This document shows positions 33,011 through 44,022 of a stretch of 64,000 nucleotides of DNA, one piece after another; within the stretch, counting starts at the first letter, position 1; each line of letters starts with the position of its first letter. The stretch covers positions 15,253,080 through 15,317,079 of the forward strand of contig CM066033.1 in assembly GCA_033557465.1 (NCBI GenBank), written 5' to 3'. Source of the DNA: Ichthyophis bannanicus. Taxonomy: Eukaryota > Chordata > Amphibia > Gymnophiona > Ichthyophiidae. The position numbers were made by a program, and so were the translations under genes. Under the pieces are notes generated by a model. The model was not told the DNA's origin. It made no database searches and worked only from the letters and a program-made list of their open reading frames with translations.

Positions 33011-33766
33011 TCCCTCTTTGATTTTTCATTTTTTGCGGAGCCGACAGGCTGCATTCTCTATCACTGCAGAAAATGTTCTTTTTTGTGGTCGCATCTGCCT
33101 TTCTGTAGATGCTGACATCGGTACCATCAGTGTTTGTTTGTTAGTTTGTCATTTATCTATTTATTTTCTTTCTTTAAAAAAAAAAAAAGCTTTTTTCTTG
33201 ATGGTCTTTCCCCTCTTGGTGCTTCGGCGCCATATTGGGCTGTAGGCCCTGTTTTTTCTTAAAATAGAGAAACCAACTAGTGGTTTCAAGAAATGTTCAA
33301 ATGTAGCAGTACTATTTCTGCTCAGAGAAGAGCCACCGGGATGGAAGGATACTCCTTTGAAGAAAGGCTAAAAAGGTTAGGGCTCTTTAACCTGGAAAAG
33401 AGACGGCTGAGGGGAGATATGATAGAAGTCTATAAATTAATGAACGGAGTGAAACGGGTAAACGTAGATCGATTGTTTACGTTATCAGAATATAGAAGCC
33501 TAGGGGACATGCAATGAAGCTACAAGGTAAACTATTTAAGACTAATAAAAGAAAATATTTTTTCACTCAGTGTGTAATCAAATGCTGGTATTTGTTACCG
33601 GAGGATGTAGTAAAGGCTGTTAGTGCAGCTGGGTTTAAAAAAAGGTTTGGACAAGTTCCCGGAGGAAAGGTCCATAAACCATTATTAAGAAGGGACCCAG
33701 GATATCAATGCTTCACCCAGTACAAGCATTGTGGAACCTGTGTCTTTTGGGGAAACTGCTAGGTTA

Positions 33767-35094
33767 TGTGGCAAGGAGGCCTATTCGGAGTCTGAGGGAG
33801 GTCAAAGAGACAGGGAATTCACCCTAGTAAAGGGCCCCCTTTTACTGAGGCAGGGTAGGAAAGACACAAACACCTCCAGGAATCAGAAAACCTCCACCTG
33901 GCCCACATTTCATCCTCCCCCTAGTGGAATGAAGGGGAGAGGATACAGAGCCTAGAGCCCCTTACGCAGTGAATGCTCCATGTGTTCAGGTCCACGAAGG
34001 CAGGCTGATTGCCATCACCTGGGTAGGGAGGGGTTGAAGCTAGGCCCTGGAAGTATAAACTGAGGCCAGAGTATGAGAGCAGCAGCAGCAGGGGAGAAGG
34101 AGAAGCAGGAAGCCAGACTGCCATGAGCCGAGGCACAGCTGCAAGCTGGAGAAGTTTGACCGCTACAGAGCAGAGCAAAGGCACGGAGCTTCCAAGAGAG
34201 GAGAGTGCCAAGTGGAATCTAGCATGTCTACAAGAGGGTTTGAAGCCAGGAACAAGAGAGACACCAAGTTTCCCAGGGAGGCTGGTACCTGAGGACGGTG
34301 AACAGGACGGAGAGTCTGAGCCTGTGCAGCTGGGAGAGCCTGAGGTAAAGCTAAAGGAGGAAGACACTGTTATGGACTATTCTTTGTGCAAGGCTTTAAA
34401 CCTGAGGAACAGGGAGAAAACAAGCTAGTCCTAAGAGAGAGTTTACCAGGGAAAGGAACCCATAGTCCACGAGCTGGGTGGCCCTGATTCCCTCCTGTTG
34501 CTAGAGGGAAGGTCACAAGGACTAAGGATTAAGACTGGAAACTGAGATGAGCTTGTTAAGCACCTGCTGCAGGAACGAAGACACTGGGGTAAGAAAGTAG
34601 CCATTGTAACAGAGCTTTCTTCTGCCCTGAATTGTATTTGTTGTTTGAAGGTTTTTGAAGCTGAAGAGAAGCTATACTATCATGGACAGTGAATGTGATA
34701 TTTGTTTTTTGCTTTTGCTAGCAAGGCTAAAAAGTGAGTGAATTATCCTTGCTGCTAAAAACCGGTGTATCCTGCAATATGGAGAATCTTTAAACAGACA
34801 TTTGTGGTTTTTGTTTGTTTTGGAAGAATACTCTGTTTCCCAGAAACCTGGACAAATATCCTGTACGTTGTGAGAATGAACCATTGTGTAAAATAAATTT
34901 CTGTCATTTGCCTTACTCCTTGGAGCCTGACTACAAGCTTTCTGTCTGATGCACACATACAGCCAAGCAAAGACTACCTTTCCCAGAAGGCCCTACAGGG
35001 AGATAGTTTAAAAAGCTGAAAAAAGCAGACAGCAGAAAGTTCCTATAAAAGCCCACGCCCCTCTTAGCTAGAGGCGAGGGGTGCCGGCGTGACA
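33767..35094 (+). repeat. 5' LTR of Gypsy element
   Basis: 1328 bp, tg...ca ends. Includes aataaa at about 34890 and a TATA-like tataaaa at 35043-35049 close to its end. Short ORFs inside (for example 34123-34428) recur in the 3' LTR and are not separate genes. Confidence 0.9.
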
Positions 35095-35236
35095 GTGGCA
35101 TAGTTGTGCGAATTTTCTACCACTCAGAATTTCCACTGTTCAGGATTTACAACATCCAGGATATACACTTACCAGAGTGATAGCACAGAAGGTGAGCGGA
35201 AAAGACAATTTTTTTTTGTTCTTCGAGAGTCAACAT

Positions 35237-36180
35237 ATGAGCAAGGTATCGTCAGAGATGGATCCAAAAGAGCTGGGACAATGGATGGCCACTCAATTTC
35301 AACGCCAGGAGGAGTTGGCCCAACTAGCACAGGAGAATGCTGCAGCAGCTATGAGAGAGCAGCAAAAGCCTGTCCTGGACTTAGTGGAAGCCCTTATTAC
35401 TTCCCAGAGGCAAGGAAGTGGAGGAACACTAACCACGGAGGGACCAGCAATGCAGCAAATGGACAGTCTAGCAGGCCCACACACCAGCGGGGCGTTCACT
35501 TTTGGAAAACTTTCTCCTGAGAATGATATAGATGACTTTTTGGAGCCATTTGAGAGGGTGGCTCAGGCTGTGGGATGGCCAGATAGCCAGTAGGCGGTGA
35601 GATTGGCAACCTCCTTAACAGGAGAAGCACTAGCCGCGTATAGGGCTATGCCTGCTGCCCAGGCCATGGACTATAATGCTGTAAAAAATGCCACTAGAGA
35701 TTGATTAGGTTTAACGAAAATGTTGTATCACTGTATGTTTAGAGCCACGGTCTTAAGGGTTGGAGAAACACCTAAGGCCTTAAGCCAGAGGATTCGAGGC
35801 TTAGCTTTAAAGTGGCTAGCCCCGGAAGGAAAAACTATAGATATGGTGGTGGACATGGTGATATTGGAGTAATTTATGGCTGTAATACCAAAAAGGGTAC
35901 AATCTTTTCTGATTCAGCAGAACTGCCAGAGCACAGGAGAGGCAACCCTTTTGGCGGAATGTTACATGGAAGCTGAATTGGCATTTCCCCTAAAGGCAGG
36001 CCCTCCAATAGTAGAGGCAGAGGCCAGTTTTGGTTTATCAGAAAAGAAACAGAGAAATGATGTGAAATGTATGAAAACCTCTGTGTCAGCCCATGAGGGT
36101 AAGTGGGCTGAGAAAAAATGCTATCGTTCTGGGGAGATGGGACACCCTCAGAGAGAGGATGCAAAGCTCGCATTGGGTTG
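35237..36180 (+). pseudogene. Gypsy gag with SCAN-like domain, three stops
   Basis: Gag of the Gmr1-like element. A helical, Gln-rich N-terminus (KELGQWMATQF, QEELAQLAQEN) leads to a capsid-type region (DIDDFLEPFERVAQAVGWP, TSLTGEALAAYRAM) and a SCAN-like segment (ALSQRIRGLALKWL, AVIPKRVQSFL, TGEATLLAECYMEAEL). A zinc knuckle near 36118 reads CYRSGEMGHPQRED with two of its Cys replaced. In-frame stops are at 35591, 35702 and 35870. The start is taken at 35237, although the Met at 35258 (MDPKEL) is equally good. The vertebrate SCAN domain is known to derive from this type of gag. Confidence 0.85.
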
Positions 36181-36553
36181 ACTGGTACTAAGATGAAACA
36201 TTTAGGAGAGGGATTTCTATTAAGTGTTAACATACAAGGGGTCACTACCCATGCTCTGCTCGACTCTGGGGCCAACCAAAGCATGGCGTCACGGAAGCTT
36301 TGGCAGGCAATTGAGGCCCAGGATGAGTCTAGTCAGGAAGCCAGAAGGGCAAGTCCAAATTAGGTGCATCCATGGAGCTGCTTCTTTCTACCCTGTGTAC
36401 AAAGTAGTGATAAAAGGGTTGGAAGTGCAGAAAAAAGTTCTTGTGGCAGTGGTTCCAAAGTTACCCTATGATTTAATATTAGGAAGGGATTGGCCCCAAT
36501 TTAAAGAAGGATTAGAGAAAGGTCTTGGGAGAAAAGGGGAGGGGATGTATTAA
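36181..36553 (+). pseudogene. Gypsy aspartic protease, frameshifted
   Basis: Retropepsin-like: active-site block ALLDSGANQSMAS near 36259-36297, then after a change of frame at about 36330 the C-terminal LPYDLILGRDWP near 36457. It would process gag-pol. The shift breaks the fold. Confidence 0.78.
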
Positions 36554-37053
36554 AATTTTGTAAAGTATCTGAGAAGGCCCAAGCTCCCAGGAGGGCGTCC
36601 CCGCAAGCCGCGGGATATGATTTATGCAGTGCCGAAGACCAGGTGATACCCAGCCGTGGAAAGGCTCTCGTGGATACTGGCCTTCAGATGCAGATGCCCA
36701 TGGGATTTTATGGTCGGATAGCACCCCGATCAGGTCTGGCTCTGAAATATTTCCTGGACGTCGGGGCTGGGGTGATCGACCCTGATTATAGAGGGAGTGT
36801 AAAGATATTACTGTTCAATTTTGGCAACGAAGACTTCCAGGTGAAGGTGGGAGATCGGATTGCCCAGCTGTTGTGTGAGATAGTGGGTTTTCCCCCACTG
36901 AAAGAGGTCCCCATGTTATCTCCTACGGATCGGGGAGCCTCTGGATTTGGTTCTACAGGAGGAGCTGGGAAGAAAAGCTTGACGACCACCTGTGGAGACA
37001 GGATGGAGGAGACTGAGAAGGACGACCTGGGACCTCAAGTGGTGGACTGCTGA
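36541..37053 (+). CDS. dUTPase domain of Gypsy pol, intact motifs
   Basis: Open frame of 170 codons between protease and RT. All five trimeric dUTPase motifs are present in order: AGYDLCSA (36610-36633), [10 protein letters not shown] (about 36713-36742), [11 protein letters not shown] with its Asp and Tyr (about 36769-36801), GDRIAQLL (about 36849) and the C-terminal Gly/Phe loop [10 protein letters not shown] (about 36931). The enzyme hydrolyses dUTP to dUMP and keeps uracil out of DNA copies. It probably forms part of the pol polyprotein and has no start of its own (Met 36643 is internal). It is the only enzyme region of this element without a break. A host DUT retrocopy is less likely, as the frame leads on from protease into RT sequence. 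Confidence 0.88.
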   Translation, partial: GDVLKFCKVSEKAQAPRRASPQAAGYDLCSAEDQVIPSRGKALVDTGLQMQMPMGFYGRIAPRSGLALKYFLDVGAGVIDPDYRGSVKILLFNFGNEDFQVKVGDRIAQLLCEIVGFPPLKEVPMLSPTDRGASGFGSTGGAGKKSLTTTCGDRMEETEKDDLGPQVVDC

Positions 37054-38512
37054 AAGAACCTGGAGCCCCAAGTAGGGGAAGAACTATCGTTGGTCCAGAG
37101 ACGGGATCTGGCTCGACTGCTGGAGAAATTCCCTGATGTACCGACCCCGACCCCTGGTGAAACTCGACTGGTGGCGCATGAGATCCTGATGACACCAGGA
37201 AAGGTGGTCAGACAATGACCCTACCGCTTACCAGAAGCCAAAAAGCAGGAGGTCGTGGCACAGGTGCGCGAGATGTTGGCGATGGACGTCATTGCAGAAT
37301 CAAGAAGCCCATGGTGCAGTCGCATTGTTCTGGTTCCAAAACCGGATGGTACATTACGCTTCTGCATAGACTTCAGACAGGTGAATGCCATCTCGGTATT
37401 CGACACTTACCCGATGCCCCGTATTGAGTAGCTTTTAAACCGCTTGGGGCAGCTCAGTTTTTGACCACCCAAGACATGACGAAGGAGTACTGGCAGATTC
37501 CGTTGACTAGGGCATCTTAACCGAAGACCGCCTTCAGCACCCCGATTGGGCTATTCCAGTTTAAGAGGATGCCCTTTGGCCTTCACGGTGCTGCGGCGAC
37601 CTGCCAGAGACTGGTGGATCAAGTCCTGTGTCCTCATCAAGAATATGCTTTCGCCTATATGGACGACATTATTATCCACAGTTGCAGCTGGATAGAACAT
37701 ATCCCGAGGGTTGAAGCTGTCCTGCGATCTATGAGGCAGGCGGGCCTCACCCTGAACCCGAGCAAGTGTGCTTTCGCCAAGCGAGAAGTGAAATACCTGG
37801 GCCATATGGTAGGTCGGGGAAGGATTAAGCCCTTGATTGACAAAGTGGACAGCATCAAGAATTTTTCTCGTCCCACGACCAAGAAGCAGTTAATAAGCTT
37901 TCTAGGCCTGATTGGCTATTACAGGAGGTTCCTGTCGAGCTTTGCGGAAGAAAGTTCTATCTTCACAGACATGTTGAAAAAGAATTGCCCAAATCAACTC
38001 TGTTGGACCCTGGAGGCGGAGAGGGCTTTCACCAAATTAAAAGGACAGCTATGCACCGCCCCAGTATTACGCGGAGTGGATTTCACGCAGCCCTTCATTG
38101 TGCAGACGGATGCCTCAGAGATAGGCTTAGGGGCTGTCTTGTCCCAGAAGCAAGAAGGAAATGAGCATCCTTTGATGTTCCTTAGTAGGAAGTTGTCCTC
38201 GGCAGAGCAACACTACTCTACGATTGAGAAGGAGTGCCTTGCCATCAAATGGGCAATAGAGACCCTCCGGTTCTACCTCACCGGTCTAAAATTCCTGCTA
38301 ATTACGGATCATGCACCTTTGAAGTGGCTTCAACAAATGAAGAACCACAATGCAAGATTAACCAGATGGTACATGGCCCTGCAACCTTTTGATTTTAAGG
38401 TAGAGTATCGGGCAGGGAAGCTACACCACAATGCAGATAACTTATCCAGAATTACGGACTGTTCGGAGGAGCTGCAACAACCTCCGCCAGCCTGTAATAT
38501 CTTAAGTAGGGG
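37054..38512 (+). pseudogene. Gypsy reverse transcriptase-RNase H, broken
   Basis: The RT N-terminus (PYRLPEAKKQEV, VVAQVREML, SPWCSRIVLVPKPDGT, CIDFRQVN, YPMPRIE) has stops at about 37216, 37428 and 37518 and a 1-bp frame change near 37450. From 37569 the frame is open: MPFGLHGAAATCQRL, catalytic YMDD near 37660, YLGHMVGRG and LGLIGYYRRF. RNase H has QTDASEIGLGAVLSQ near 38103, STIEKECLAIKWA near 38220 and TDHAPLKWL near 38305, ending at NADNLSRITDC. The frame then reads through into the LTR. No integrase follows. Confidence 0.9.
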
Positions 38513-38516
38513 GGTA

Positions 38517-39819
38517 TGTGGCAAGGAGGCATATCCGGAGTCTGAGGGAGGACAAAGAGACAGGGAATTCACCCTAGTAAAGGGCCTCCTTTTACTGAGG
38601 CAGGGTAGGAAAGACACAAACACTTCCAGGAATCAGAAAACTTCCACCTGGCCCATATTTCATCCTCCCCCTAGTGGAATGAAGGGGAGAGGATACAGAG
38701 CCCAGAGCCCCTTAGGCAGTAAATGCTCCAAGTATTCAGGTGCACGAAGGCAGGCTGATTGCCATCACCTGGGTAGGGAGGGGTTGAAGCTAGAGCCCTG
38801 GAAGTATAAACTGAGGCCAGAGTATGAGAGCAGGAGCAGCAGGGGAGAAGGAGAAGCAGGAAGCCAGACTGCCACGAGCCGAGGCACAGCTGCATGCTGG
38901 AGACGTTTGACCGCTACAGAGCAGAGCAAAGGCACGGAGCTTCCAAGAGAGGAGAGTGCTAAGTGGAATCTAGCACGTCTACAAGAGGGTTTGAAGCCAG
39001 GAACAGGAGAGACACCAAGTTTCCCAGGGAGGCTGGTAGCTGAGGACGGTGAACAGGACGGAGAGTCTGAGCCTGTGCAGCTGGGAGAGCCTGAGGTAAA
39101 GCTAAAGGAGGAAGACACTGTTATGTCTTTGTGCAAGGCTTTAAACCTGAGGAACAGGGAGAAAACAAGCTAGTCCTAAGAGAGAGTTTACCAGGGAAAG
39201 GAACCCATAGTCCACAAGCTGGGTAGCCCTGATTCCCTCCTGTTGCTAGAGGGAAGGTCACAAGGACTAAGGATTAAGACTGGAAACTGAGATGAGCTTG
39301 TTAAGCACCTGCTGCAGGAACGAGGACACTGGGGTAAGAAAGTAGCCATTGTAACAGAGCTTTCTTCTGCCCTGAATTGTATTTGTTGTTTGAAGGTTTT
39401 TGAAGCTGAAGAGAAGCTGTACTATCATGGACAGTGAATGTGATATTTGTTTTGTGCTTTTGCCAGCAAGGCTAAAAAGAGAGTGAATTATCCTTGCTGC
39501 TAAAAACCTGTGTATCCTGCATATGGAGAATCTTTAAACAGACATTTGTGGTTTTTGTTTGTTTTGGAAGAATACTCTGTTTCCCAGAAACCTGGACAAA
39601 TATCCTGTACGTGATGAGAATGAACCATTGTGCAAAATAAATTTCTGTCATTTGCCTTACTCCTTGGAGCATGAATACAAGCTTTCTGTCTGATGCACAC
39701 ATACAGCCAAGCAAAGACTATCTTTCCCAGAAGGCCCTACGGGGAGATAGTTTAAAAAGCTGAAAAAAGCAGACAGCAGAAAGTTCCTTAGCTAGACGCG
39801 AAGGGTGCCGGCGTGACAG
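38517..39819 (+). repeat. 3' LTR of Gypsy element
   Basis: 1303 bp; preceded by the polypurine tract aagtaggggggta. Relative to the 5' LTR it lacks 20 bp with the TATA-like sequence near its end (ttcct joins tagctag) and a few bases near 39126. Confidence 0.9.
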
Positions 39820-39915
39820 TACGTATGACCTAGATTGGCCACTGTTGGAAACAGGATACTAGGCTTGATGGACCTTGGTCTGACCCAGTATGGCATATCT
39901 TATGTTGTTATGTAC

Positions 39916-41290
39916 CGATACCCATGACTGATGTCTTAAATGTTTGGGCCCAGACTACTCTCCATCGGAGTGTCTCCTCTGCAGAAAGATGACTAAGAGG
40001 GGCCTGCAGAATAGAGCTGCGAAACTTGGCATCATTTTTGCCTCGGATGCAATGTCCTTTGCATCGATGTCTTCCATGACTTCATCTTCCTCCCATGGAT
40101 TTCAGGTAACCAAACCTAGGTCTTCCTCGAAGACTGGCCAGTCCTCAAAGGGTAGATCTCCTTCTAAACATTGAGATGCTTCTAGCGTTGCCCTCAAGGA
40201 GAATACACCGGCCAAACAACTCCGGTGGAAGGTCTTTGCCTCCAAAGCATTACCGGGGTCCCAAGATGTTCCCAAGGTGTCCACCTCTGGAGAGCTCTTA
40301 GTGCCATGTTCTGGGGTCGTGGCCCGCTCTGCCTGTGCAGACACCCAGACATCAGCAGGCTCCATGGATCAACATATCCCAGCCATTGAGCAGTCTTCAT
40401 ACTGCTAAAGCCGCTGCAATCGGTTCCGCAGTCATCGGTACCAATACCGGTACCGGATGTATCTGCATTTACTGTTGCACTACTCTCCACGATACCACTC
40501 ATGCCAGCCCTAGAATTGGTGTCCGACATGGAAGGTCCGGTATCGAGGCATTGCGATGCCGATTTCGTTCGGTACCATCAACAGGCAGTGCGGGTGCATC
40601 CGACCCGTCGATACTTCGAGTCTTCCGATTCTTCTGATGACTCCATCAGTATCGGAGCGGTTCTTCTGAAGGATCCCTCTCCTTCCCCGCAGCACCGGAT
40701 GTTTCCTTCGGAGGACATATCTTTTCAAGACTTTACACGGGATGTGACTCGGGGCCTCTCAATCACCATGGCCCCCGAGAAGGAACAGAGAGCTGAAGAA
40801 CTTGAAATTCTTCAGTATCCTCCAGCCCCTAAACAGGCTGTAACCCTTCCCATACATCGGATTTTGTATGACCTCATGCTTAGGATCTGGGAGACACCTT
40901 TAAAGGTGTCTCCACATTCTCAAAGACTCGATACAATGTACCGGGTACCACAGAGTCCCAGGTTCCAAAAAATGCAGTTACCACACCATTCCATGGTTGT
41001 AGAATCGGCAATGCAACGAATTTAAAGTGCCAAGACACAATTATCTAATCCTCCAAGCTGTGAGGCAAGAACTCTCAATGCCTTTGGTCGTCAATGTTTT
41101 CAGGCCTCTATGTTATCGGTCAGAATAACTTCATAGATTCCGAGAACACTATTTTAAAAAGGCTCTCAAGGACCACTGCCAATCCAGCTAAGAAAAAGAC
41201 GGTTAAGAAACCCTTTTTCAACAAGACAAAGAAAGTCTATCCTTCTTACACCCAGTCCATGCTTCCCAGAAGGGGCAACAGCAGCTGAAA
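39916..41290 (+). pseudogene. DIRS gag remnant (third element)
   Basis: Continues the gag cut at 33320: DTHD, CLKCLGPDYSPSECLLC at about 39925-39980, Ser-rich middle with tcggtacc-type repeats, an acidic block (SSDDSISIG, FQDFTRDVTRGLSITMA) and VVESAMQRI near 41000. Stops at 40174 and 41022 and several changes of frame. Same gene order as the outer and nested DIRS. Confidence 0.78.
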
Positions 41291-41439
41291 CAACAAAGAA
41301 AGGCTCATGTCCCCAGAGCTCAACCAGCTCAGCAGACACGGCCTCCACAAGGTCTTTGACTCCTTCCTAGAGAACCTAGTCATCCTACCTCTAAAAATTC
41401 CAGAGCCACTCAACATTCTAGGCAGACTCTGTTACTTTG

Positions 41440-43200
41440 CCAAGAGGTGGCAGCAGATAACATCAGAGCACTGGACTCTTTCCATAGTGAAAGAGGGGTA
41501 CAAACTTCATTTCCAAAGTATGCCCCCCCTCCACTACTAGAGAGTTCAGTTCTCGGCCCCCCCCCCCCCTTCACCACTCTCTTGTATCAGGAAGTTACCT
41601 CACTCCTTACTCAGGGTGCGATAGAGGACGTACGTCTTTCTCATGTCCTGGACTTTTACTCCCCCTACTTCCTTATACCAAAGAAAACAGGAAGGTAAAG
41701 GCCCCTACTGGACCTCAGGGAGTTAAACAAGTTTCTGTTCCGAGAGAAATTCAAAATGATCTCTCTCGGAACACTTCTCCCTTACATCCAGAGTCAGGAT
41801 TGGCTATGTTCTCTAGACCTAAAGGACGCATATACACACATCCTTATTCATGCAGAACACAGGAGGTTTCTTTGATTCCTCTTTCAGGGAAGACATTACC
41901 AGTACAGGGTTCTACCCTTTGGCCTGGCTTCTGCCCCAAGAGTCTTTACAAAATGCATGGCAGTAGTAACGGCATTTCTAAGGATATTTGTCTTCCCCTA
42001 CTTAGACGACTGGCTGATCCGAGCATCAACAGTTCCAGAGGCCAGGTCTGCTCTTTTCTGCACAATGCAACTTCTTCAATATCTGGGATTGGTCATAAAC
42101 CTCCCAAAATCCCATCTTACCCCTACTCAGTCCCGAGAGTTTATAGAGGCTCTTCTAGACATGCGGCAGTCAAGGGCTTTCCTGCCACAGCTTTGCTGTG
42201 CTCGAATAATTTAACTGGCTTCTCAAGCAGCCATGAAAACTGTCCTGACTGCTCGAGAAATGCTTCAGTTGCTCGGTCATATGGCATCCACTGTACATGT
42301 GGTCCCCTATGCTCGACTACATATGCAAGCAGCCTAGTGGACCCTAGCTTCTCAGTGGACTCCGACGTCAGGTCATCTTGGGGACAAAATCAGAAATTCA
42401 ACATGCTTCATTTCGTCCCTTCAGTGGTGGCAATCGCTAGAAAACCTACTCATAGGGTCACCTTTTCAGCAGCCACTGCGCCAAACAACCTTCACGACGG
42501 ATGCGTCCAAGTTGGGTTGGGGAGCTCATCTGGACAATCTCTCCACTCAAGGTCTAGGCCCAGCAGGAGACTTGTCTTCACATAAACCTACTAGAACTCA
42601 GAGCTATTTTCTATGCTCTTCGAGTATTGCAGAACTATCTGTGCTACAAGACAGTTTTTGTCCAGGTAGCCATGTTCTATGTGAACAAGCAGGGTGGAAG
42701 AGGTTTGCAGGCATTGTGCAATGAAGCTCTACACCTATGGTCCTTTGCAAGAGGCCTTCAGATTCACCTACTCGAGTTGTATCTCCCAGGCAAACAGAAT
42801 CCTCCTAGCAGACAAATTCAGCCGAGTACTGCTGCCACACGAGTGGTCTCTTCATTCAGAGAAAATTGCTCTAATCTTTCTGGTCCGAGGAACTCCAGAT
42901 ATAGACCTATTTGCATGTCCTCAGAATGCCAAACTTCCCAGATTCTGTTCCAGAATTCCTGCTCGGAACAGTCAGGCAATGGATGCTTTCCACCTCCACT
43001 GGGGTCAGGACTTCCAATATGCCTACCGCCCATTCCCCTCATTCCCAAGACTCTTTTCAAACTTCAGAGAGACAAGGGCCATATGATCCTCATAGCCCCA
43101 AGCTGGCCACGACAGACGTGGTATCCACTGCGTCTACGTCTTTCTCAAGCTAAACCTCTGAAGTTGGGATGTGCTCCAGATCTTCTATCCCAGGAGAACG
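41440..43200 (+). pseudogene. DIRS reverse transcriptase-RNase H remnant
   Basis: Pieces in different frames match the intact DIRS RT of 10413-12227 block by block: FYSPYFLIPKKTGR near 41652, LDLKDAYTHILIH near 41815, YQYRVLPFGLASAPRV near 41898, PYLDDWLIRAS near 41996, RNase H TTDASKLGWGAH near 42490, QVAMFYVNKQGG near 42664, and the C-terminal DLFACPQNAKLPRFCSR near 42905 and AYRPFPS. At least six frameshifts; a run of C at 41559-41568 is one of them. Confidence 0.85.
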
Positions 43201-43224
43201 GGACTCTTCTGTAACCCAACCCTC

Positions 43225-43519
43225 AGTCCTTGCACCTGATAGTGTGGCTGCTGAGAGCTTAGAACTATATGATATCAACCTTTCTCAACAGGTTAAGGAT
43301 ATCCTTTTGGCCTCCAGGAAACCTTCCACTAGGCGTGCTTACACTTTTAAGTGGAGAAGGTTCTCTATCTGGTGTTCAGAGAAAGAACTTAATCCTTTTT
43401 AGTTCCAGCAGAGGCGTTACTGGAGTATCTTCTCCACCTCTCATCCTCTGGACTTAAAACTAATTCAGTAAGGGCCCACCTTACTGCCACTTCGGCTTTC
43501 CACACAGCCTTTGTTGAGA
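43225..43519 (+). pseudogene. DIRS recombinase, N-terminal part only
   Basis: VKDILLASRKPSTRRAYTFKWRRFSIWC, then after a stop LLEYLLHLSSSGLKTNSV and RAHLTATSAFHTAF: the core-binding region of the tyrosine recombinase. It stops at the retroviral LTR at 43520, so the catalytic domain is missing. Confidence 0.82.
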
Positions 43520-44019
43520 TGAAGGGCTGCACTTCGCCCCCCCTCACCAGCAACACTGCAGGGCTCTTGGAGTAACAGAAAACCACACTCAAAGCAATGA
43601 GAAGGAAATCTAAGAGACAGCAATAAAATACCACACACTTCTATATAGATACACGAAAGCTTTGCGGAGAGAAACAAATAGAAACAAGTTCTCTTTGTTT
43701 ACTCTAACTATTAGCTATGGTTTACTTTATTTATAAGGCTCTTTTGGAGGATACAGCATAATTTCACTTTATTGTTCTACGTCAGGTATTACGTATTCAT
43801 CACATCATAGGTCACTTTCTAATCAGCATAGGTCAGTATGAGGAGACATACATGTATTCCAAGACATAACTGTTTACTGCTGACTGCTTGATATCTAGTA
43901 ACCCTGAGACTGAATGGCTGGAGGACAAGCTGCCCCTTTTCTTACTTACAGGACTTGTACCTCTTCACCTACTTAGTAAGCAAATATATGAAGTTTATTT
44001 CTAAGCAAAGTTCTGAACA
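43520..44019 (-). repeat. 3' LTR of endogenous retrovirus
   Basis: 500 bp; plus strand starts tgaagggctgcac and ends gttctgaaca. Nearly identical to 53827-54314 apart from a 12-bp stretch at about 43846 and single changes. Confidence 0.9.
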
Positions 44020-44022
44020 AAT

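Larger units (their letters stand above)
33767..39819 (+). mobile_element. Gypsy-type LTR element with SCAN gag and dUTPase
   Basis: LTRs at 33767-35094 and 38517-39819 are about 96 percent alike by eye and start tgtggcaagg, ending gtgaca. The PBS region begins tggcatagttg just after the 5' LTR, and the polypurine tract agtaggggggta precedes the 3' LTR. Internal order: gag with SCAN-like domain, protease, dUTPase, reverse transcriptase, RNase H, then directly the LTR. The SCAN-related gag marks the Gmr1-like Gypsy group. No integrase is found before RT or after RNase H. The insertion is in CR1; flanks gtta and gtac give at best an imperfect 4-bp duplication. Stops in gag and RT make it defective. 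Confidence 0.9.
33321..39915 (+). mobile_element. 5'-truncated CR1 fragment, split by Gypsy
   Basis: Only the last 530 bp of CR1: it begins at cagagaagagccacc (position 3525 of the intact copy), covers the ORF2 C-terminus ([17 protein letters not shown], with a frameshift near 33505) and the 3' UTR, and ends ttatgttgttatgt at 39912. The LTR element at 33767-39819 interrupts the UTR after tgctaggt. DIRS gag codons abut on both sides. Confidence 0.9.
32861..43519 (+). mobile_element. Third DIRS element, decayed and interrupted
   Basis: The left terminal repeat (32861-33010: tctccagcaacaagcagg, cttcacatatgggtat, the gcttttgggagc block) resembles the outer DIRS end. The leader leads to a gag start (GFKKCSN) that is cut at about 33320 by CR1 and resumes at 39916 with CLKCLGPDY. 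Gag, RT/RNase H and the N-terminal recombinase follow to 43519, where a retroviral LTR begins. A possible short continuation after the retrovirus at about 54320-54370 (GFLRQSGCVHRPLQTN against RFLRGLLLLKPPLRP of the nested DIRS) is weak. The right end is not seen. Confidence 0.85.

Noticed and set aside
34123..34428. Possible small protein in the Gypsy LTR
   Set aside because: The frame recurs in the 3' LTR as an extension of RNase H readthrough and shows no domain; it is most likely LTR noncoding DNA.
36541..37053. Host DUT gene or its processed copy
   Set aside because: The domain lies in order between protease and RT of an LTR element, with frame continuing into pol-type sequence.
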